A stretch of 64,000 nucleotides of DNA from Anisus vortex. Lineage: Eukaryota; Mollusca; Gastropoda; Planorbidae. The stretch is taken from the NCBI GenBank assembly GCA_949126835.1, contig OX421503.1, positions 5,171,457-5,235,456 of the forward strand, read 5' to 3'. Under the pieces are notes generated by a model. That model saw nothing but the letters and a program-made list of their open reading frames with translations, made no database searches and was not told the DNA's origin. The translations under genes were made by a program, and so were the position numbers. Shown piece by piece: positions 23,388 through 35,686 of the stretch (position 1 is the stretch's first letter; each line of letters begins with the position of its first letter).

Positions 23388-25129
23388 CTGTAAAATAAAG
23401 AGTGACTTACGAACATAAAAAAGTAAAGATACCCATACCCTAAACGCTTTAAGCCCTAAACTATAGAAAGGCATAAGGGACACATATTGTTAACACGAAA
23501 TGGGGGAGGTGGAAAGGTGAAAGGTGAGGGGGAGGAGAAATCATAGTAAGGTACCATAACATGCTAGTTATGAACTACTGTATGAAACACTTAAGCAAAT
23601 GATAACAAAATTTACTAACCATTAAAGTAGGTACTCAAAACTAATTAAAAATTTTAAGCTATTGACCTTTTTTATTTTTTTATTGAAACACCCATTTTTA
23701 GAATATATTTCATAAAAATTTTTATTGGTTATGGCCACAAACACAAACATTTGTATAGAAGATAACCATTTTTTTTCGTCTATGTGGTGCATTTGAAAAT
23801 ATAAAAAGATCGACGTAAAAAAAATGTTTCATACATTTTACAGTTTTTAAATCAAGGAAAAAAACACACGCAAATCTGACCTATTTAAAAAGAATCAGAA
23901 AAAATTTCCTATTGTTAGTAAAAGTTTTTTTTATATTTTAAATTAAGGGCATTCAATGTTCTACAGAGACATACTAAATTGGCACTTTTAAATTATCAAC
24001 ATTTTAATATTTAAATGGAAACAATGTGTTATAGGAAAAATGCTATTTTTTTAGCCATTTATAAATATTCGCGAAAATTTAACGAACCTTTGTATATTTA
24101 AAAATATTGCATTAATTTGAAGTTTATTTAAAGCATTATTACTCTTATAGTAATAAAAATTACAAAATACTCTTTATAATGCGGTATTGAAAGTAAAACA
24201 AGCAAAATCAGTTTTTAATATACCGTAAGATGGGGTGAACGTGGCCATCCGGCGTGACTTTGGGCCATTAAGGATAAAAATGTTTTAGAGTGACATAAAT
24301 AAAAAAATAAAAATAATTTCAAATCTTTCAATTGTATATAATACATAATAAAGATATAGGTTACTATTTAGCAGTTTTTCACGATGAACAGAGTAGTTTC
24401 TGCGGTATAGACATCTTTTCAAGATGACCTTCTGACATGCGATTTTAAGCATAGCTAAGTCACCCTGTAAAATTCTTACTACCCAGAACTTTTTAAGGTG
24501 ATTATATTTATTTAGCTTATGTTTTCTGTCTTTCTAAAACCCACTTAACTAGGACTAATATGGAAATAAAAGCTACCACCGCTAATTTACTTAGAATAAG
24601 GGTGACCATAGTTACCCTTATAATGGCAGCGTTGACGGGGTGACTAAGGCCATAAGTTGTTTTGTTCTTGGATTTTTTGCACACTGGTAAGCTTTTTCGG
24701 TGTATTATTCATTTTTGTGTTCACTTAAACAGATTTGCACTGAGAGATAACAATGCATCCGATTTTTTTAAAGCAACAAATTCACTTTTTTTTATTAGAA
24801 AACAATTTCTGTGAAATAAATGGCAATGACATTTATTTCACAGCGTAAAACAATAATTGTATAGAACCATTAAAAATACCAAACTATTAAATGGACCAAA
24901 TTAAACAAATTTAGTTTATTTAAACTCACAGAACAAGTCACCATGCTCAGGACTTACCAATCGACGCTACAATTAAACATCCATTGAGACTTGCTTTAAT
25001 AGATCATAATAAAATGAACATTTTTTTTAAACTTGTACAAGTTTTTTTTTTATTATTAAAGTTTTTTTTTTCCAATTGTAATGCCATAATTTCATAATTT
25101 GTTTCGAGATGGGGAACATCAAAATACTG
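23388..25129 (-). other. Gene 2 intron, mostly featureless
   Basis: AT-rich. Segments near 24230-24290 (gatggggtgaacgtggcca) and 24600-24660 (gacggggtgactaaggcca) look like related motifs from a decayed DNA transposon, but no paired termini or target duplication could be fixed. Confidence 0.35.
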
Positions 25130-26067
25130 CGGCATCGTTTGCAGTTGAAGGCCTGAGGACTTCAACGGGCTCCTTGCGTCCATATTCATCTGTTTCCTGG
25201 ACATCCAGAGCTGGATGACGGAAAACAAGTTGAAGCTTAACAGTGAGAAGATTGTAGCTCTTATTGTCGGTACGAGACAGAGGGTCGTGTCCCTCACTGC
25301 GTCCGATCTTCAGCTGGCTGATGCAACTGTGCCTTTCTCCCCGACTGTCAAGAGCCATGGCGTCTATCTGGACTCCACGCTTTCCATGCAGTCCCACATC
25401 TCCTTCCTCACCAAAATCTGCTTCTTCCATCTGCGTCGTATTGCCACCATCCGTCGTTATCTCACCAAGGAAGCTTGTGTTTAGCTCATCATCTCTATCC
25501 TCTTTTCCCGCTTGGACTATAGCAATTCGCTTTTGGCTGGTCTCTCGGCCTCCTCCCTACAAGGACTCCAACGTATCCAGAACTGCGCAACCCGACTAGT
25601 TCTCAAGTAGAAAAAGTCAAATAATATCACTTCTCTGCTCCGATCTCTGCACTGGCTACCCATCAACAACCGGATCTCATATAAGCTGGCTTATCTCTGC
25701 TATAAGTGCCTGAAGAACTGTGCCCCAGATTACCATCGCTCTTGTCTGGAGCTCTACACCCAGTCCCTCCCACTTCGTTCGGCTTCTGACGCGCTTACTC
25801 TTCGGATCCCTCGTGTGAGGCTAGTGTCCGCTGGCGAACGTTCATTTTCCTACGCAGGACCGTCCGCTTGGAATCACCTCCCACTACAGCTTCGCTAGAG
25901 CCCTAGCTATGACGCCATCAAGAGCCGACTGAAGACTCACCTATTTCGTCAGCAGAATTAGCGTATTATTATTTCGTTGTCTGTCTGTATTCTGTAACTG
26001 TCGTCAGCACATAGAACTGTCACCAACGGGATATGTGCTATATAAGCACCGTTATTATTATTAATAT
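25130..26067 (+). mobile_element. CR1/L2-like LINE fragment, copy 2
   Basis: Same family as 2555-3495: TENKLKLNSEKIVALIVG, RVVSLTASDLQLADAT, LDYSNSLLAGL-type text in broken frames, and a 3' UTR with GCACATAGAACTGTCACCAA and GGATATGTGCTATATAAG, then (ATT)n. It directly abuts a protease fragment of LTR element C. Confidence 0.8.
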
Positions 26068-26074
26068 TAATTGG

Positions 26075-27300
26075 TTACTGGAGAAGTTGTGGTAGGAGTT
26101 ATGTCGACACTACCATTTGATGGGATTGCCTGGCTAATTGGCAATGATTTAGCAGGTGGTGGGGTGAAACCATTGTGACAGGTATAAATGTTGTGAATGA
26201 GGCAGTAACAGAGGACAATGAATTGTATCTGTTTGTGTTGTTACTAGAGGTATGCGTCAGAAAGAGACTCATGAAGAAACAGTCATCGCAGAAAAGAGCG
26301 AATTAGAACTAGATTTGGGAGCCACGTTTTTTCAAGTTTATTTGAAGAGGAACATAAAGAGATCTCTACGGAAATTTTGTCATCACGTGAAAAGCTGAAA
26401 CATCAACATAAGGAAGATGTCAAAATTACAGCTCTACGTAAAATCGCCGAATCTGATGAAGAGGAGCGAACCTTAGCAGTCTACTACATTTTTAAGAATG
26501 ATGTCCGGATGAGGCATTGGAGACCGCCAGAAGCGAATCCGGACGATGACGACTGGATAGTGGTAATTCAAATCGTCGTGCCGCTAATCTATCGTTCTGA
26601 TATTCTTCAGCTAGCCCACGAGTCGTTCTTTCTGGTCATCTTGGAGTCAACAAAACGTATCAAGGGATACTTCCATATTTCTACTTGCTTGGTTTGAAAC
26701 GGGATGTTGCTGCATATTGCAAGTCCTGCCATACATGTCAGCTAGTGGGCAATCCTAATCAGACGATCCCAGCTGCGCCATTACATCTGATTCCGGTCCT
26801 CCATAAACCTTTCAGCTATAAAATCATCGATTGTGTGGGCCCATGCCGAAGACGAAATCGGGTCATCAATATCAACTGACAATCATGTGTACAGCCACTA
26901 GATATCCTGAGGCCATACCACTTCGATCGATTACAACAGAGAAGATAGCTGATCATTTGATAGAGTTCTTCACCTGATATGGTTTGCTAATGGCAAGGAG
27001 GTTTACTGATTTAGATCCGATGTCGGGTGCGTATCATCCGCAGTCCCAGGGTGCGTTATAATTTTTCCATCTGGCATTGAAGACGATGTTGCGCAAGTAT
27101 TGTATGGATAATCAAAAACAATGGGACAAGGGAGTACCGCTAATGTTGTTTGCTACTCCACAGCACGACATTACTGAAAATTATGAGTCTGTGAACGGAA
27201 TCAGGAAAAGTTGTGTTTATGGACCGCCAGTCCGTTCCGTACTTGACCAGTGCATTGTTTGGATACTACATTGTTTTCATGAGTAACTATCCATTGTATG
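26075..27300 (+). mobile_element. LTR element C: decayed Gmr1-like pol fragment
   Basis: Plus-strand relic. Near 26077 it encodes the end of a protease (VTGEVVVGVMSTLP, then GNDLAGG). Next comes a linker (LKHQHKEDVKITALRKIAES) and integrase pieces: HTCQLVGNPNQ (zinc-binding CxxC), the IIDCVGP block with the first catalytic Asp, and LRKYCMDNQKQWDKGVP. Several frameshifts. Integrase follows protease without reverse transcriptase between them, as in elements A and B. Its 5' end was replaced by the LINE at 25130-26067. Confidence 0.75.
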
Positions 27301-27553
27301 TTTCCTATTTGGGTTTTTACATCCTAATAACATTTCTTCTATTATTCCACACCATGACGGAATGAAAACAACAGAACAACAACAGAGTTAGAAATCGGAT
27401 ATCTTTTATCCAAATGGACCCATATGTTTTTATTCATTAATGAATCTAATGATGAATTTAATAATTTATTCTGTTTGTCAAATGTAGATTTTCTTAAAAA
27501 ATTCGCCATTTTGGTTTTAAAGGGCGAATTGTTAAGTTGGGTAGGGGGGAAGG

Positions 27554-27803
27554 TGTCATGTATGCGCTATTATAAGTTTTATTTTGCATTGGTAAATAAC
27601 CTCTAAAACGATATGCGTTTGTTTGGTTGTTGCGTATGACGTCATCATGAAAAGAAGTGGGTAACCGTTCTTGTGTTGATAGTTTTTGAGTTACCTGAAT
27701 GTCTTAGTGAAGAGCGCAAGCGGTTGTATATAATTTCCCGAGTTTGTTTTCTACTTTTAAAATATTAAACTGAGTTTTATTCAACACAGTGTTCTAGTTA
27801 ACA
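27554..27803 (+). repeat. Probable 3' LTR of element C, about 250 bp
   Basis: A purine-rich tract (GGGTAGGGGGGAAGG) directly precedes TGTCATG, as a polypurine tract precedes a 3' LTR. The segment contains a TATATAATT box and ends TTAACA, giving TG...CA termini. No 5' partner is present, so the call rests on structure. Confidence 0.55.
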
Positions 27804-27913
27804 AATTAAGATTTAAAGAGCCAGTCATTGATTTGATGCTTACACCGTCTAAAATTTGGACATTTTTCTCCCCCATTCTTGCTTGAACATCCGGTTTCAA
27901 AATGATATCGATA

Positions 27914-28177
27914 CTAAATTAATGTACGAACATGATTCTGCGTAATTAGCTTTTTCTCTAAGAAATGATAGTACTTTAATCGTTCTGAAATATAATCGAT
28001 TATTTTTTGTTCTGGAAACTTCCAAAATATTCGATCTCGCGCTTTAGCTGAGACTTTGGCGGCCAAACTGGTTAGTCTAGGTTTGATCATTGAAGCGAGC
28101 GGATCAATTTTTAAAAAAGTACTATTGACTATTGTGATCGTATGGAATAGAATCCGCTTTATTGATTTCACCATCAC
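27914..28177 (-). CDS. Unrecognised minus-strand ORF
   Basis: An 87-codon frame. The part from LKIDPLASMIKPRLTSLAAK to EQKIIDYISERLKYYHFLEK has protein-like composition (charged amphipathic helices). No splice signals were fixed and no family recognised. Could be a retroposed pseudogene fragment. Confidence 0.25.
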   Translation of the reverse strand: MMVKSIKRILFHTITIVNSTFLKIDPLASMIKPRLTSLAAKVSAKARDRIFWKFPEQKIIDYISERLKYYHFLEKKLITQNHVRTLI

Positions 28178-28385
28178 ATACCTATCCTGGACTTATTTAT
28201 ATTCAATACACAGAAAATTGAAAGGGATCGTTCTGAATAATAATATGCTAGAGTCATAACATTTAATATATTACGCATAATAATATCTTTGTTTAGTCTA
28301 ATACTATTGTCACATATTGGTAGTTATAAATATTGAAAAACAAATTACTTATTCCCCATCTCCTTTCCTACCTACACAAGATTTT

Positions 28386-28408
28386 GTGTGTGTGTGTGTG
28401 TGGGGGGG
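28386..28408. repeat. (TG)n then G-run
   Basis: Simple tgtgtgtgtgtg repeat followed by ggggggg. Confidence 0.8.
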
Positions 28409-28439
28409 TATTTTTCAATTTGCTCGACTTTTAATATGA

Positions 28440-29022
28440 AGGCATAAGATTCTTGGTAATTTTGGGATTCCGTGTTTATGTTGACCTCAATTTCTCGGAG
28501 TGGCTAGGAATGGTTAATTATTTCTGCATGGGGGAGTTCCTATCATTTTTATTATGAGTTTTGTAATGATACCATTATTTTCACCCTAGTAAAAGGTCTG
28601 TCCCCCGCACCACTCTAATAGTATTTAATGATTCGTTTGTCTTAAAGGCAGTCAGTTTCGAGATAATTTCTTTTGAGGACGCTTGTGTTTGCACTATTTT
28701 ATTCTAACTGTACATACTCTTCATATTGTATATATTTGAACATATCACCTGAATTAAATTATCAACAACATTTACACTGAAGCTTCCTCGTCAAGTTACT
28801 ATTCTATTGTGTTGTTTACAATACTATAATATTTATTTACTACTCCAACGTCAATGAAAGGAACTGCTAGAACGCAAATCCTGAGTTTGTGCCCAGCACC
28901 ATAAGGAGAGTTCGTGTAATACTGAAACATAAATAATAATAACTAAAGTCTACCCTAGGACCAACGAGAATTATCAACGATATCTGCACGGCTCTGGCCA
29001 TAATGGGATTGTGGACGTAACA
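28440..29022 (+). repeat. Solo LTR related to element A, inverted
   Basis: The reverse complement of this segment aligns along most of its length with the LTR of element A, e.g. GGGATTGTGGACGTAACA at 29005-29022 matches the LTR start. Indels and substitutions show it is older than element A. The left border is approximate. Confidence 0.7.
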
Positions 29023-29230
29023 CTATCATGAATGGCCCAGGAGACTTTGACGATTTACTACGAGATGTGTCAAAAGCTTAAACGCGCGAAGAAAACGGAA
29101 ACCAGTTCTTAGTACCTAGTTAAAGAAATAAATTTATAAAGAGAATGAAAGTACAGACTTTCCTGTCGTCTTACCCTTCCCCATACTTACTATACAAACC
29201 ATTTTATTTTCATTTTTCTAAATGACTTAC

Positions 29231-29423
29231 TGGTAATTATTGGAAGTCTTATTTCATTACTGTTAGTAAATGTTTGACCATGGCGTAATCTCAATAGTAA
29301 TTTTGCTTGACTCATTTCGGTGCCTGCTGTCACATTTAGTATAAACTGAAATACGTTGTAATTTCGGACATAGTCTCTTGAATTTTTAAAATCCAAAAAT
29401 CGAATGTAAAACACTGTCTCAAT
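29231..29423 (-). CDS. Receptor gene 2, exon 3: B-type exon
   Basis: A 193-nt exon, acceptor TTTTATAG, donor GTAAGT, phase 0 to 1. Encodes IETVFYIRFLDF, then FQFILNVTAGTEMSQAKLLL and IRLPIIT. Clear homologue of the gene 1 exon at 1415-1616. One sequon (NVT). The intron upstream holds all of LTR element A. Confidence 0.75.
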
Positions 29424-29558
29424 CTATAAAACAAAAAAATGCATAACATTAGTTAATTTATAAGATCTATAAACATATTTTCTTATTTGTTTTGTACAAA
29501 GCATGGTTATATTTAAGTTTTAATTTAGGAACAGATTAAGTAACATTTTTTAAGCTAG

Positions 29559-30261
29559 TGTTACGTCCACAATCCCTTTGTGGCCAGAGCTGTGTAGATG
29601 TTGCTGATAATTCTCGTTAGTCCTAGGGAAGACTTTAATTATTAGTATTTATGTTTTAGTATTACACGAACTCTTCTTATAGTCCTGGGCACAAACTCAG
29701 TATTTGTGTTCCAACATTTCCTTTCTTGGACATTAGAGTAGTAGATAAATCTTATAGTAATGTATACAACACAATAGAATAGTAACTTGACAAGGAAGCT
29801 TCAGTGTAACTGTTGTTGATAGTTTAATTCAGTTGATAAGTTCAATATATACAATATATCTATTATGTACAGTTAGAATAAAATAGTGCAAACACAAACG
29901 TTCTCAAAGGAACATATTTTGAAACTCTCTGTCTTTCAGACAAAACAAATCATTAAATACCATCCGAGTGGTGCAAGGGACAGACCCATTACCAGTAGGG
30001 GTGAAAATCATGGTAACATTACAAAACTCATAACAAAACGATAGGAACTTCCCCTATTAAATAATGAGTCGTTCCCAGACCCTGAGAATTTGAGATCAAC
30101 ACAGAATCCCAGCATTAAGTAGAATCATTTGTCTTCACACTAATCGCCAGTCGATCGGAAGCCTAAGCCCCGCCCACAAAATCCTCTTTTAATGAGAAAA
30201 AGAGGGGGAAGAAGAATAAACATTGCGTGTTCCAATTCTTGGAAAAACAATATATATGACA
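29559..30261 (-). repeat. 3' LTR of element A
   Basis: Starts TGTTACGTCC and ends ATATGACA on the plus strand, 703 bp, nearly identical to 35687-36389. Confidence 0.92.
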
Positions 30262-31491
30262 CGCCCCCACCCAATGAAAGAAAAAATGTACCATAATTAC
30301 CCAAGTAATACTCAACATGGTACATTTTTCGTACTTAACACTATCGTTTTAACAACCATCAATCAATGGAAGATTATAAGACAATTTAAGCAAACATGGC
30401 TCACTGGCACAACTAAATTATAAAAAGTGTCACTACCCAATGGTAATTGTGATTATAACGTGATGGACAAATATTTCCCCGTTAATATTAACTAATGTCT
30501 CAACAAGTACAAATAATTCCAAAATATTCTAGTCATTCTTATTTTAACTATGTACAGTTGTGTGAATTTCCACCAAAAATTTGCAAAAAGTTTAAATCTA
30601 TTAAACAAATATAACATTGCTCAAACTCTGTCAATTTCCTACAGTTATTCTAATATACAAACCAAAAGATAAGTGATACGTAACTCGAATCAAACTATAG
30701 GTTACTCCCCCTTTAAATTACAGTGTCAACTTGACATTAACAGGGTTCATACCTAAGATGATGATACTTCCCCTTTTCTCAAATATGAGGAAAAAATATG
30801 CTCTAGCTACGATTACTACAGTAATCTAAATATTAAAATGTAATCCACTATTATGCGTTTTTGGCAAATTTAAAAGTTTAATATAAAAGTTTGTTCAGGG
30901 TTGAATGAGTGCACACCTTTAGGTACCTTTGTTTCCCTCCATTCCCGGATATATGGAATATATAACAACCTATACAACATAGTGAATATCCACTAGTCTT
31001 TCCCATTCTATTACCATGATATAACAATTTAGCAATAGATTTCCAATATTATCTATTAATTTATACCAATTGATATTACATCTCTTTCTAAGATAAAAAT
31101 TGTACATATTATTATTTAGTTCCATTCATTAACTAAAATAAAACAAGATAATAAATCAACTAGCTCAAAGTTTTCCCACTTAATTGCATGTGATGACAAT
31201 TACTTTTATCCATCCATATCAAGTAAATACGTGCATATTTATATATTTATTGCATCATGCATTAACATTTAAATGGAATTTCTTTTCCATAATCAAATGA
31301 ATTTAAAATATATCAAAACATCAATATTATACATGATTATAAAAATTATTTATACTTTCAAAAGACTTGACTTCTGTATGATACAAGTATTCTATAGGTA
31401 TTCCATAATCAAAATTCAAACGAATGATAGGTTATCATGACACATTCTTAATGAATAAATGAGATGATCTGAAAAAGAAGTATAGGGTTAT
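30262..31491 (-). other. Non-coding 3' internal region of element A
   Basis: AT-rich, about 1.2 kb between the RT remnant and the 3' LTR, without usable ORFs. Marks where RT-RNase H would be expected. A purine-rich tract touches the LTR. Confidence 0.6.
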
Positions 31492-31866
31492 TCAGTCAAT
31501 CATGTAGCACCCGAGATAGAGTATCAGCTGTGACGTTGTCCCTATCTTGTCGATGATACGAGGAATGGGATACCAGTCGGTCTTTGTCAAATTACTTAAT
31601 TTCCCAAGGTCTCTATAAGACCGCAGTGTGTGGTCGGCTTTTGGTACCATCACACAGGGTGTAGACCATTTTCTATCACATTTTTCTCCTATGTCATCTT
31701 CTAACATATACTTTACATCTAATTTAATATGCTCAGGTCTGATTGGGTTAACTCTATATGGATGCTGTTTAATTGGCCTGGCACCCTCAGTTAATACTAC
31801 ATCGTGTTCTATTAGATGTGTCCTCCTGGGAACATCTGTAAACAGTGACTTATATTCATGTACCAG
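31492..31866 (-). pseudogene. Element A reverse-transcriptase N-terminal remnant
   Basis: In frame with the integrase ORF after its TAG. It encodes a LVHEYKSLFTD-type connector, IKQHPYRVNP, then WSTPCVMVPKAD and LTKTDWYPIPRI. These are the fingers region of gypsy-type reverse transcriptase. It breaks off before the catalytic YxDD. Its place after integrase is the direct evidence for IN-RT order. Confidence 0.85.
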
Positions 31867-33099
31867 CTAGATAATCTTCTCCTTTTCTTCTACCGGAAGA
31901 TGTTCTAGCCTTGTATCTAAACTCTTAAGGGCATCTGTATAATTAAGTTTACTTTCTGCAAACTTATATTCTATACTAGATAAATCCGTCGGGACTCTAG
32001 CTAACGAAATCATGGGGACCTCCCGTAGTTTACTCTTTTTCCTTGAAACATAGGGATTAAGCAAATTAATATGGCATACCCTCTGCTTTTGTCTCCGGTC
32101 AGGAGTCTTTATCACATAATTGACCTCGCCAAGCTTTGACTCTATCTCATAGGGTCCACTAAACTTTGCACTTAAAGGCTGATTTTGCAAAGGTAGAAAC
32201 ACAAGAACTTTGTCACCTGGTGCAAAAGTTCTAGCTGTAGCTTTACGGTCATAGTTCTGTCTCATACGCTCCTGCATCTGTGGAAAATGAATCTTCACAT
32301 GGTTAAAAGCATGATAAAGCCTATTTTTAAATTTATCTACATATGACAAAAGTCCAATCGGTTCACTGTCCGTTAGCCAAGTTTCATGTAGAAGTTTCAA
32401 CGGACCTCTGAATGAGTGTCCATACACAAGTTCGAATGGGCTAAACCCCAGGGATTCCTGAGTGGCCTCCCTTGCAGCGAACAGTACATAAGGCACACCC
32501 TTATCCCAGTCTTTCTCGTTTTCATAACAGTACTTTTTAAGCATCGATTTTAATGTCTGATGAAACCTTTCCAGAGCTCCCTGGCTCTCAGGATAATAGG
32601 CACTTGATAGCCTATGGCTTATCCCTAATTGTTCCATGACTTGTTTGAAAATGGTCGAAGTAAAGTTAGTCCCCTGGTCGGACTGTACTGTCTTCGGTAG
32701 GCCATAACGTGTGAAGAAATTTGTCAGGGCGTCTACCACCTTCACTGTTGTTATGTTCCGCAACGGAATGGCTTCCGGGAAGCGAGTGGATGAACACATG
32801 ACTGTGAGCAGGTATTGAAAACCGGCTTTTGTTTTCGGCAACGGGCCCACGCAATCAATGAGTATATGACTGAATGGTTCGTCGAACGCTGGTATCGGCT
32901 GGAGTGGAGCGACAGGAATTCGTTGGTTAGGACGTCCTACCATTTGGCATACGTAGCAAGTCTTGCAGTATTGTTCGACATCTCTTCTCAGTCCTGGCCA
33001 GTAGAAGTAAGGGAGGATACGGTGGTGCGTTTTTCGGACTCCCATGTGACCAGCGAAAGGAAGATCATGCGCCATACCAGTATATCTTGACGATAGCAC
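31867..33099 (-). CDS. Element A integrase ORF
   Basis: A 410-codon frame. Zinc-binding region HMGVRKTHHRI ... YCKTCYVC, FYWPGL, then the catalytic core with LIDCVGP (first Asp), QSDQGTNF (second Asp) and GALERFHQ (Glu). A C-terminal GPY module (SAKFSGPYEIE) follows. These are hallmarks of Ty3/gypsy integrase. All three catalytic acidic residues are present. The frame ends at TAG (31867-31869), with homologous coding sequence beyond it, so this stop is probably a mutation. Its start overlaps the gag-protease ORF in another frame. Confidence 0.92.
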   Translation of the reverse strand: MLSSRYTGMAHDLPFAGHMGVRKTHHRILPYFYWPGLRRDVEQYCKTCYVCQMVGRPNQRIPVAPLQPIPAFDEPFSHILIDCVGPLPKTKAGFQYLLTVMCSSTRFPEAIPLRNITTVKVVDALTNFFTRYGLPKTVQSDQGTNFTSTIFKQVMEQLGISHRLSSAYYPESQGALERFHQTLKSMLKKYCYENEKDWDKGVPYVLFAAREATQESLGFSPFELVYGHSFRGPLKLLHETWLTDSEPIGLLSYVDKFKNRLYHAFNHVKIHFPQMQERMRQNYDRKATARTFAPGDKVLVFLPLQNQPLSAKFSGPYEIESKLGEVNYVIKTPDRRQKQRVCHINLLNPYVSRKKSKLREVPMISLARVPTDLSSIEYKFAESKLNYTDALKSLDTRLEHLPVEEKEKII

Positions 33100-35324
33100 T
33101 TAGGTATTACAATCTGGTGAATACCGTCCCACTCGTTTGTACCTGAGTTGAGCGGTTTCGACTTTCTCATCAACACTTCATCTTTCATGTAGAAACATTC
33201 CGCCATTGCATCTGCAGTCTTTTCATCAACAGCTTTCATTCTGAGTTGCATTATTACTTCGTCATTCAATTGTTCTTTCACCAATTTCTGCTTTGGTGAC
33301 AAAATGTTATCGTTCTCTGTTGCATCACCAGTTGTTAGTTCAGCAAAGAACGTAGCACTTAAATCGATGTCAGGTGTTTCAGTTGTCACTGTTTCATTCG
33401 CATGTGTGTCTTCAGAACAGACAAACACATCTTTCGTTGCACTACACGGCGTAGCAGGAGTCTTTACCGACTTCTTTTTCTGCATTGCTCTTGTCAGTGC
33501 ACATGTTGGGCGTTCATTGGCAGGACGTAGGTTTTTGTCCTCCGCCATCTTTGTCTCCAACACTTTAACCATGGGCTCGACAGTGACTCTGCCGCCCATA
33601 ATGTCATTTCCTAATATCATGGAAACGCCTTTGACGGGTAGTGCGCGCCACACTCCCACTACGATGTTACCTGTAAAAATATCCGACTCGAGTTTTATTC
33701 TGTGCAGTGGAGCTTCCACAGCCTCTATACTAGCACCTCTCAGCACAACAGACTCACCGTTACTGGTGGCATCTGTTAACGGCACACTGCCCTCCATGAT
33801 CACGCTGACAGCAGAACCCGTGTCACGTAATATCTGAATTTTTTTCTTGCTGAGTACATCGACTTCTGTCGACACTGTCCCCTCGTAGACAAAGGGTCGA
33901 AAATCGGATAGGTCGTCCTCTTCCCGGACTTCAGGAACCATCTGTTCCTCACGGCCTTCTGAAAGCATAATAGATTGAGTACAGCTATTCTCTTTTACCT
34001 TAGATAGATTGTTCTCAAAAACCATCGACTCCACAACTATGGGCGATGCCGGCCGCATTTCTTTTGAGTTTCTTGACCCTGTGTTGCACACTTCTTCTGT
34101 CTGCTTGCTGTCTTTCTGCACTCTGGCACAGTGTAGAATAGCACCTTGCTTCTTGGTAAGGATCCAACAATCTTTCTTCATGTGGCCCTCTTTCTTGCAA
34201 TTGAAACATACCACCTTTACTTTATTTACATCTGTCTGCTTCCTGAAATGAACTAAGTTACTATTATTATTTACACCACTGTTCTTATTATTGTTTTCAC
34301 TTGTCTCTTTTGGTTTACTAGCCTCCTTGGGCTCTGGTTTGTGCACTTTGGGTTTGTCAGCATAATATGGCTTTATGCTGGCGTGAATTATGGCATAGTT
34401 ATCTGCCAATCTAGCAGCTTCATGCACATCTTCAACCCCTCGGTCTGAGATGTGGGTTTTAATATCCACTCGAATACAATCATTGAATTCCTCAAACAAT
34501 ATTAGGTTCTTGAGTTTATCAAACTCACTTACATTCTGTGATTTTAGCCACTGTTCTAACGTTTTCTCCTTTTGTCTCAAAAAGTCTACATGAGTTTGAT
34601 CAGATGCCTTCTTTCTGTCTCTAAATAGCTTTCTATATTTTTCTGGTGTCAGGGAGTAACTTTTTAGCACCCTATCTTTGATTACTTCATAGTCATTTAT
34701 TTCCTCGGGTGTTAAACTCAACACTACGTCCAATGCTTTTCCTTTGTTGAGAGTTGACCTTAACAATAAAGCCATCTTATCATCAGGGAACTGATAATCT
34801 ACAGCTATCCTCTCAAAAAGCAAAAAGAAATCTTGAACATCTTCTTCTCTGAATATAGGCAAGTGTTGCTTCATTGCGCTAATATCCATACCATTGCTGT
34901 CCCTACGATGGTCAGGTCTGTTCATGCGTGCCATCTCTATCCTTTCTCTGCTTTCAATTTCTATCCTAATTCTTTCCAATTCCATTCTCTTCATAGCTAA
35001 TTGGAATTTTAGGTTTTCACTCAACCCTTCATCTTCATCATTGTTTGATGATCTAGATGACATATTTCTTACCTCGTCTCCGTGGGCAATTACCTCGCCC
35101 CCACTGGGAGCTACATAACCTTCATTGATATCGTTCTGTCCCACTTCAACTACATTACCAGTGTTCATGGCATTCTGCCCGTTCAAACATGTCATAATTT
35201 CTTTGATCAAACGATTACGATTAGGTCTTGCCTGTCCTGCCTCAATCCCAAAGGACTCAGCTAATTCTTTTAGTCCAGCAAATGACATGGCATTAAGTTC
35301 CTCACTTGATATATTCGAAGCCAT
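32988..35324 (-). CDS. Element A Gag-protease ORF
   Basis: A 778-codon frame. The N-terminus (LNAMSFAGLKELAESFGIE) resembles a short SAP-like helix-extended segment. A helical charged region follows, then a capsid part with YRKLFRDRKKASDQTHVDFL and FDKLKNLILFEEFND, resembling the SCAN-related capsid of Gmr1-type elements. A zinc knuckle CFNCKKEGHMKKDC and an aspartic protease with ILRDTGSAVSVI follow. The last about 35 residues run out of frame over the start of the integrase coding region. Confidence 0.9.
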   Translation of the reverse strand: MASNISSEELNAMSFAGLKELAESFGIEAGQARPNRNRLIKEIMTCLNGQNAMNTGNVVEVGQNDINEGYVAPSGGEVIAHGDEVRNMSSRSSNNDEDEGLSENLKFQLAMKRMELERIRIEIESRERIEMARMNRPDHRRDSNGMDISAMKQHLPIFREEDVQDFFLLFERIAVDYQFPDDKMALLLRSTLNKGKALDVVLSLTPEEINDYEVIKDRVLKSYSLTPEKYRKLFRDRKKASDQTHVDFLRQKEKTLEQWLKSQNVSEFDKLKNLILFEEFNDCIRVDIKTHISDRGVEDVHEAARLADNYAIIHASIKPYYADKPKVHKPEPKEASKPKETSENNNKNSGVNNNSNLVHFRKQTDVNKVKVVCFNCKKEGHMKKDCWILTKKQGAILHCARVQKDSKQTEEVCNTGSRNSKEMRPASPIVVESMVFENNLSKVKENSCTQSIMLSEGREEQMVPEVREEDDLSDFRPFVYEGTVSTEVDVLSKKKIQILRDTGSAVSVIMEGSVPLTDATSNGESVVLRGASIEAVEAPLHRIKLESDIFTGNIVVGVWRALPVKGVSMILGNDIMGGRVTVEPMVKVLETKMAEDKNLRPANERPTCALTRAMQKKKSVKTPATPCSATKDVFVCSEDTHANETVTTETPDIDLSATFFAELTTGDATENDNILSPKQKLVKEQLNDEVIMQLRMKAVDEKTADAMAECFYMKDEVLMRKSKPLNSGTNEWDGIHQIVIPKCYRQDILVWRMIFLSLVTWESEKRTTVSSLTSTGQD

Positions 35325-35686
35325 AGTATAGCGTTCGAAATAATTGTGATAATGGAGTAGTATATATTGTATAATAAAATATAAAGTTCCAACTTACGAT
35401 TTGTCCAGAAATTTGCACAATATAATATTACACACTTCGTGGAATCTTCACACTTCCCAAGGAATAAATACGCAAACCAGTTCTCTCCTCTTTTTAAAAA
35501 AGAATAGTTTCACAGTCCTAGAAAACGAAACACAAATATGCCGCTCTCAGTACTACTAATGTCACAAAATATTTCTAGGTCAGGAAAAATATAACTCAAA
35601 TTTTCCAGACGAGATAAACAAATTTTTTTCCAATCCTAGATCAGGAAAAGTAGAACTCAAATATACCGAACGAGACCGCCAAATTT

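Noticed and set aside
24230..24660. DNA transposon with 'gatggggtgaacgtggcca' ends
   Set aside because: Only isolated, similarly worded motifs. No paired inverted termini or target duplication could be fixed.
33304..35331. Plus-strand ORFs opposite element A gag
   Set aside because: Antisense shadows of the gag-protease ORF.
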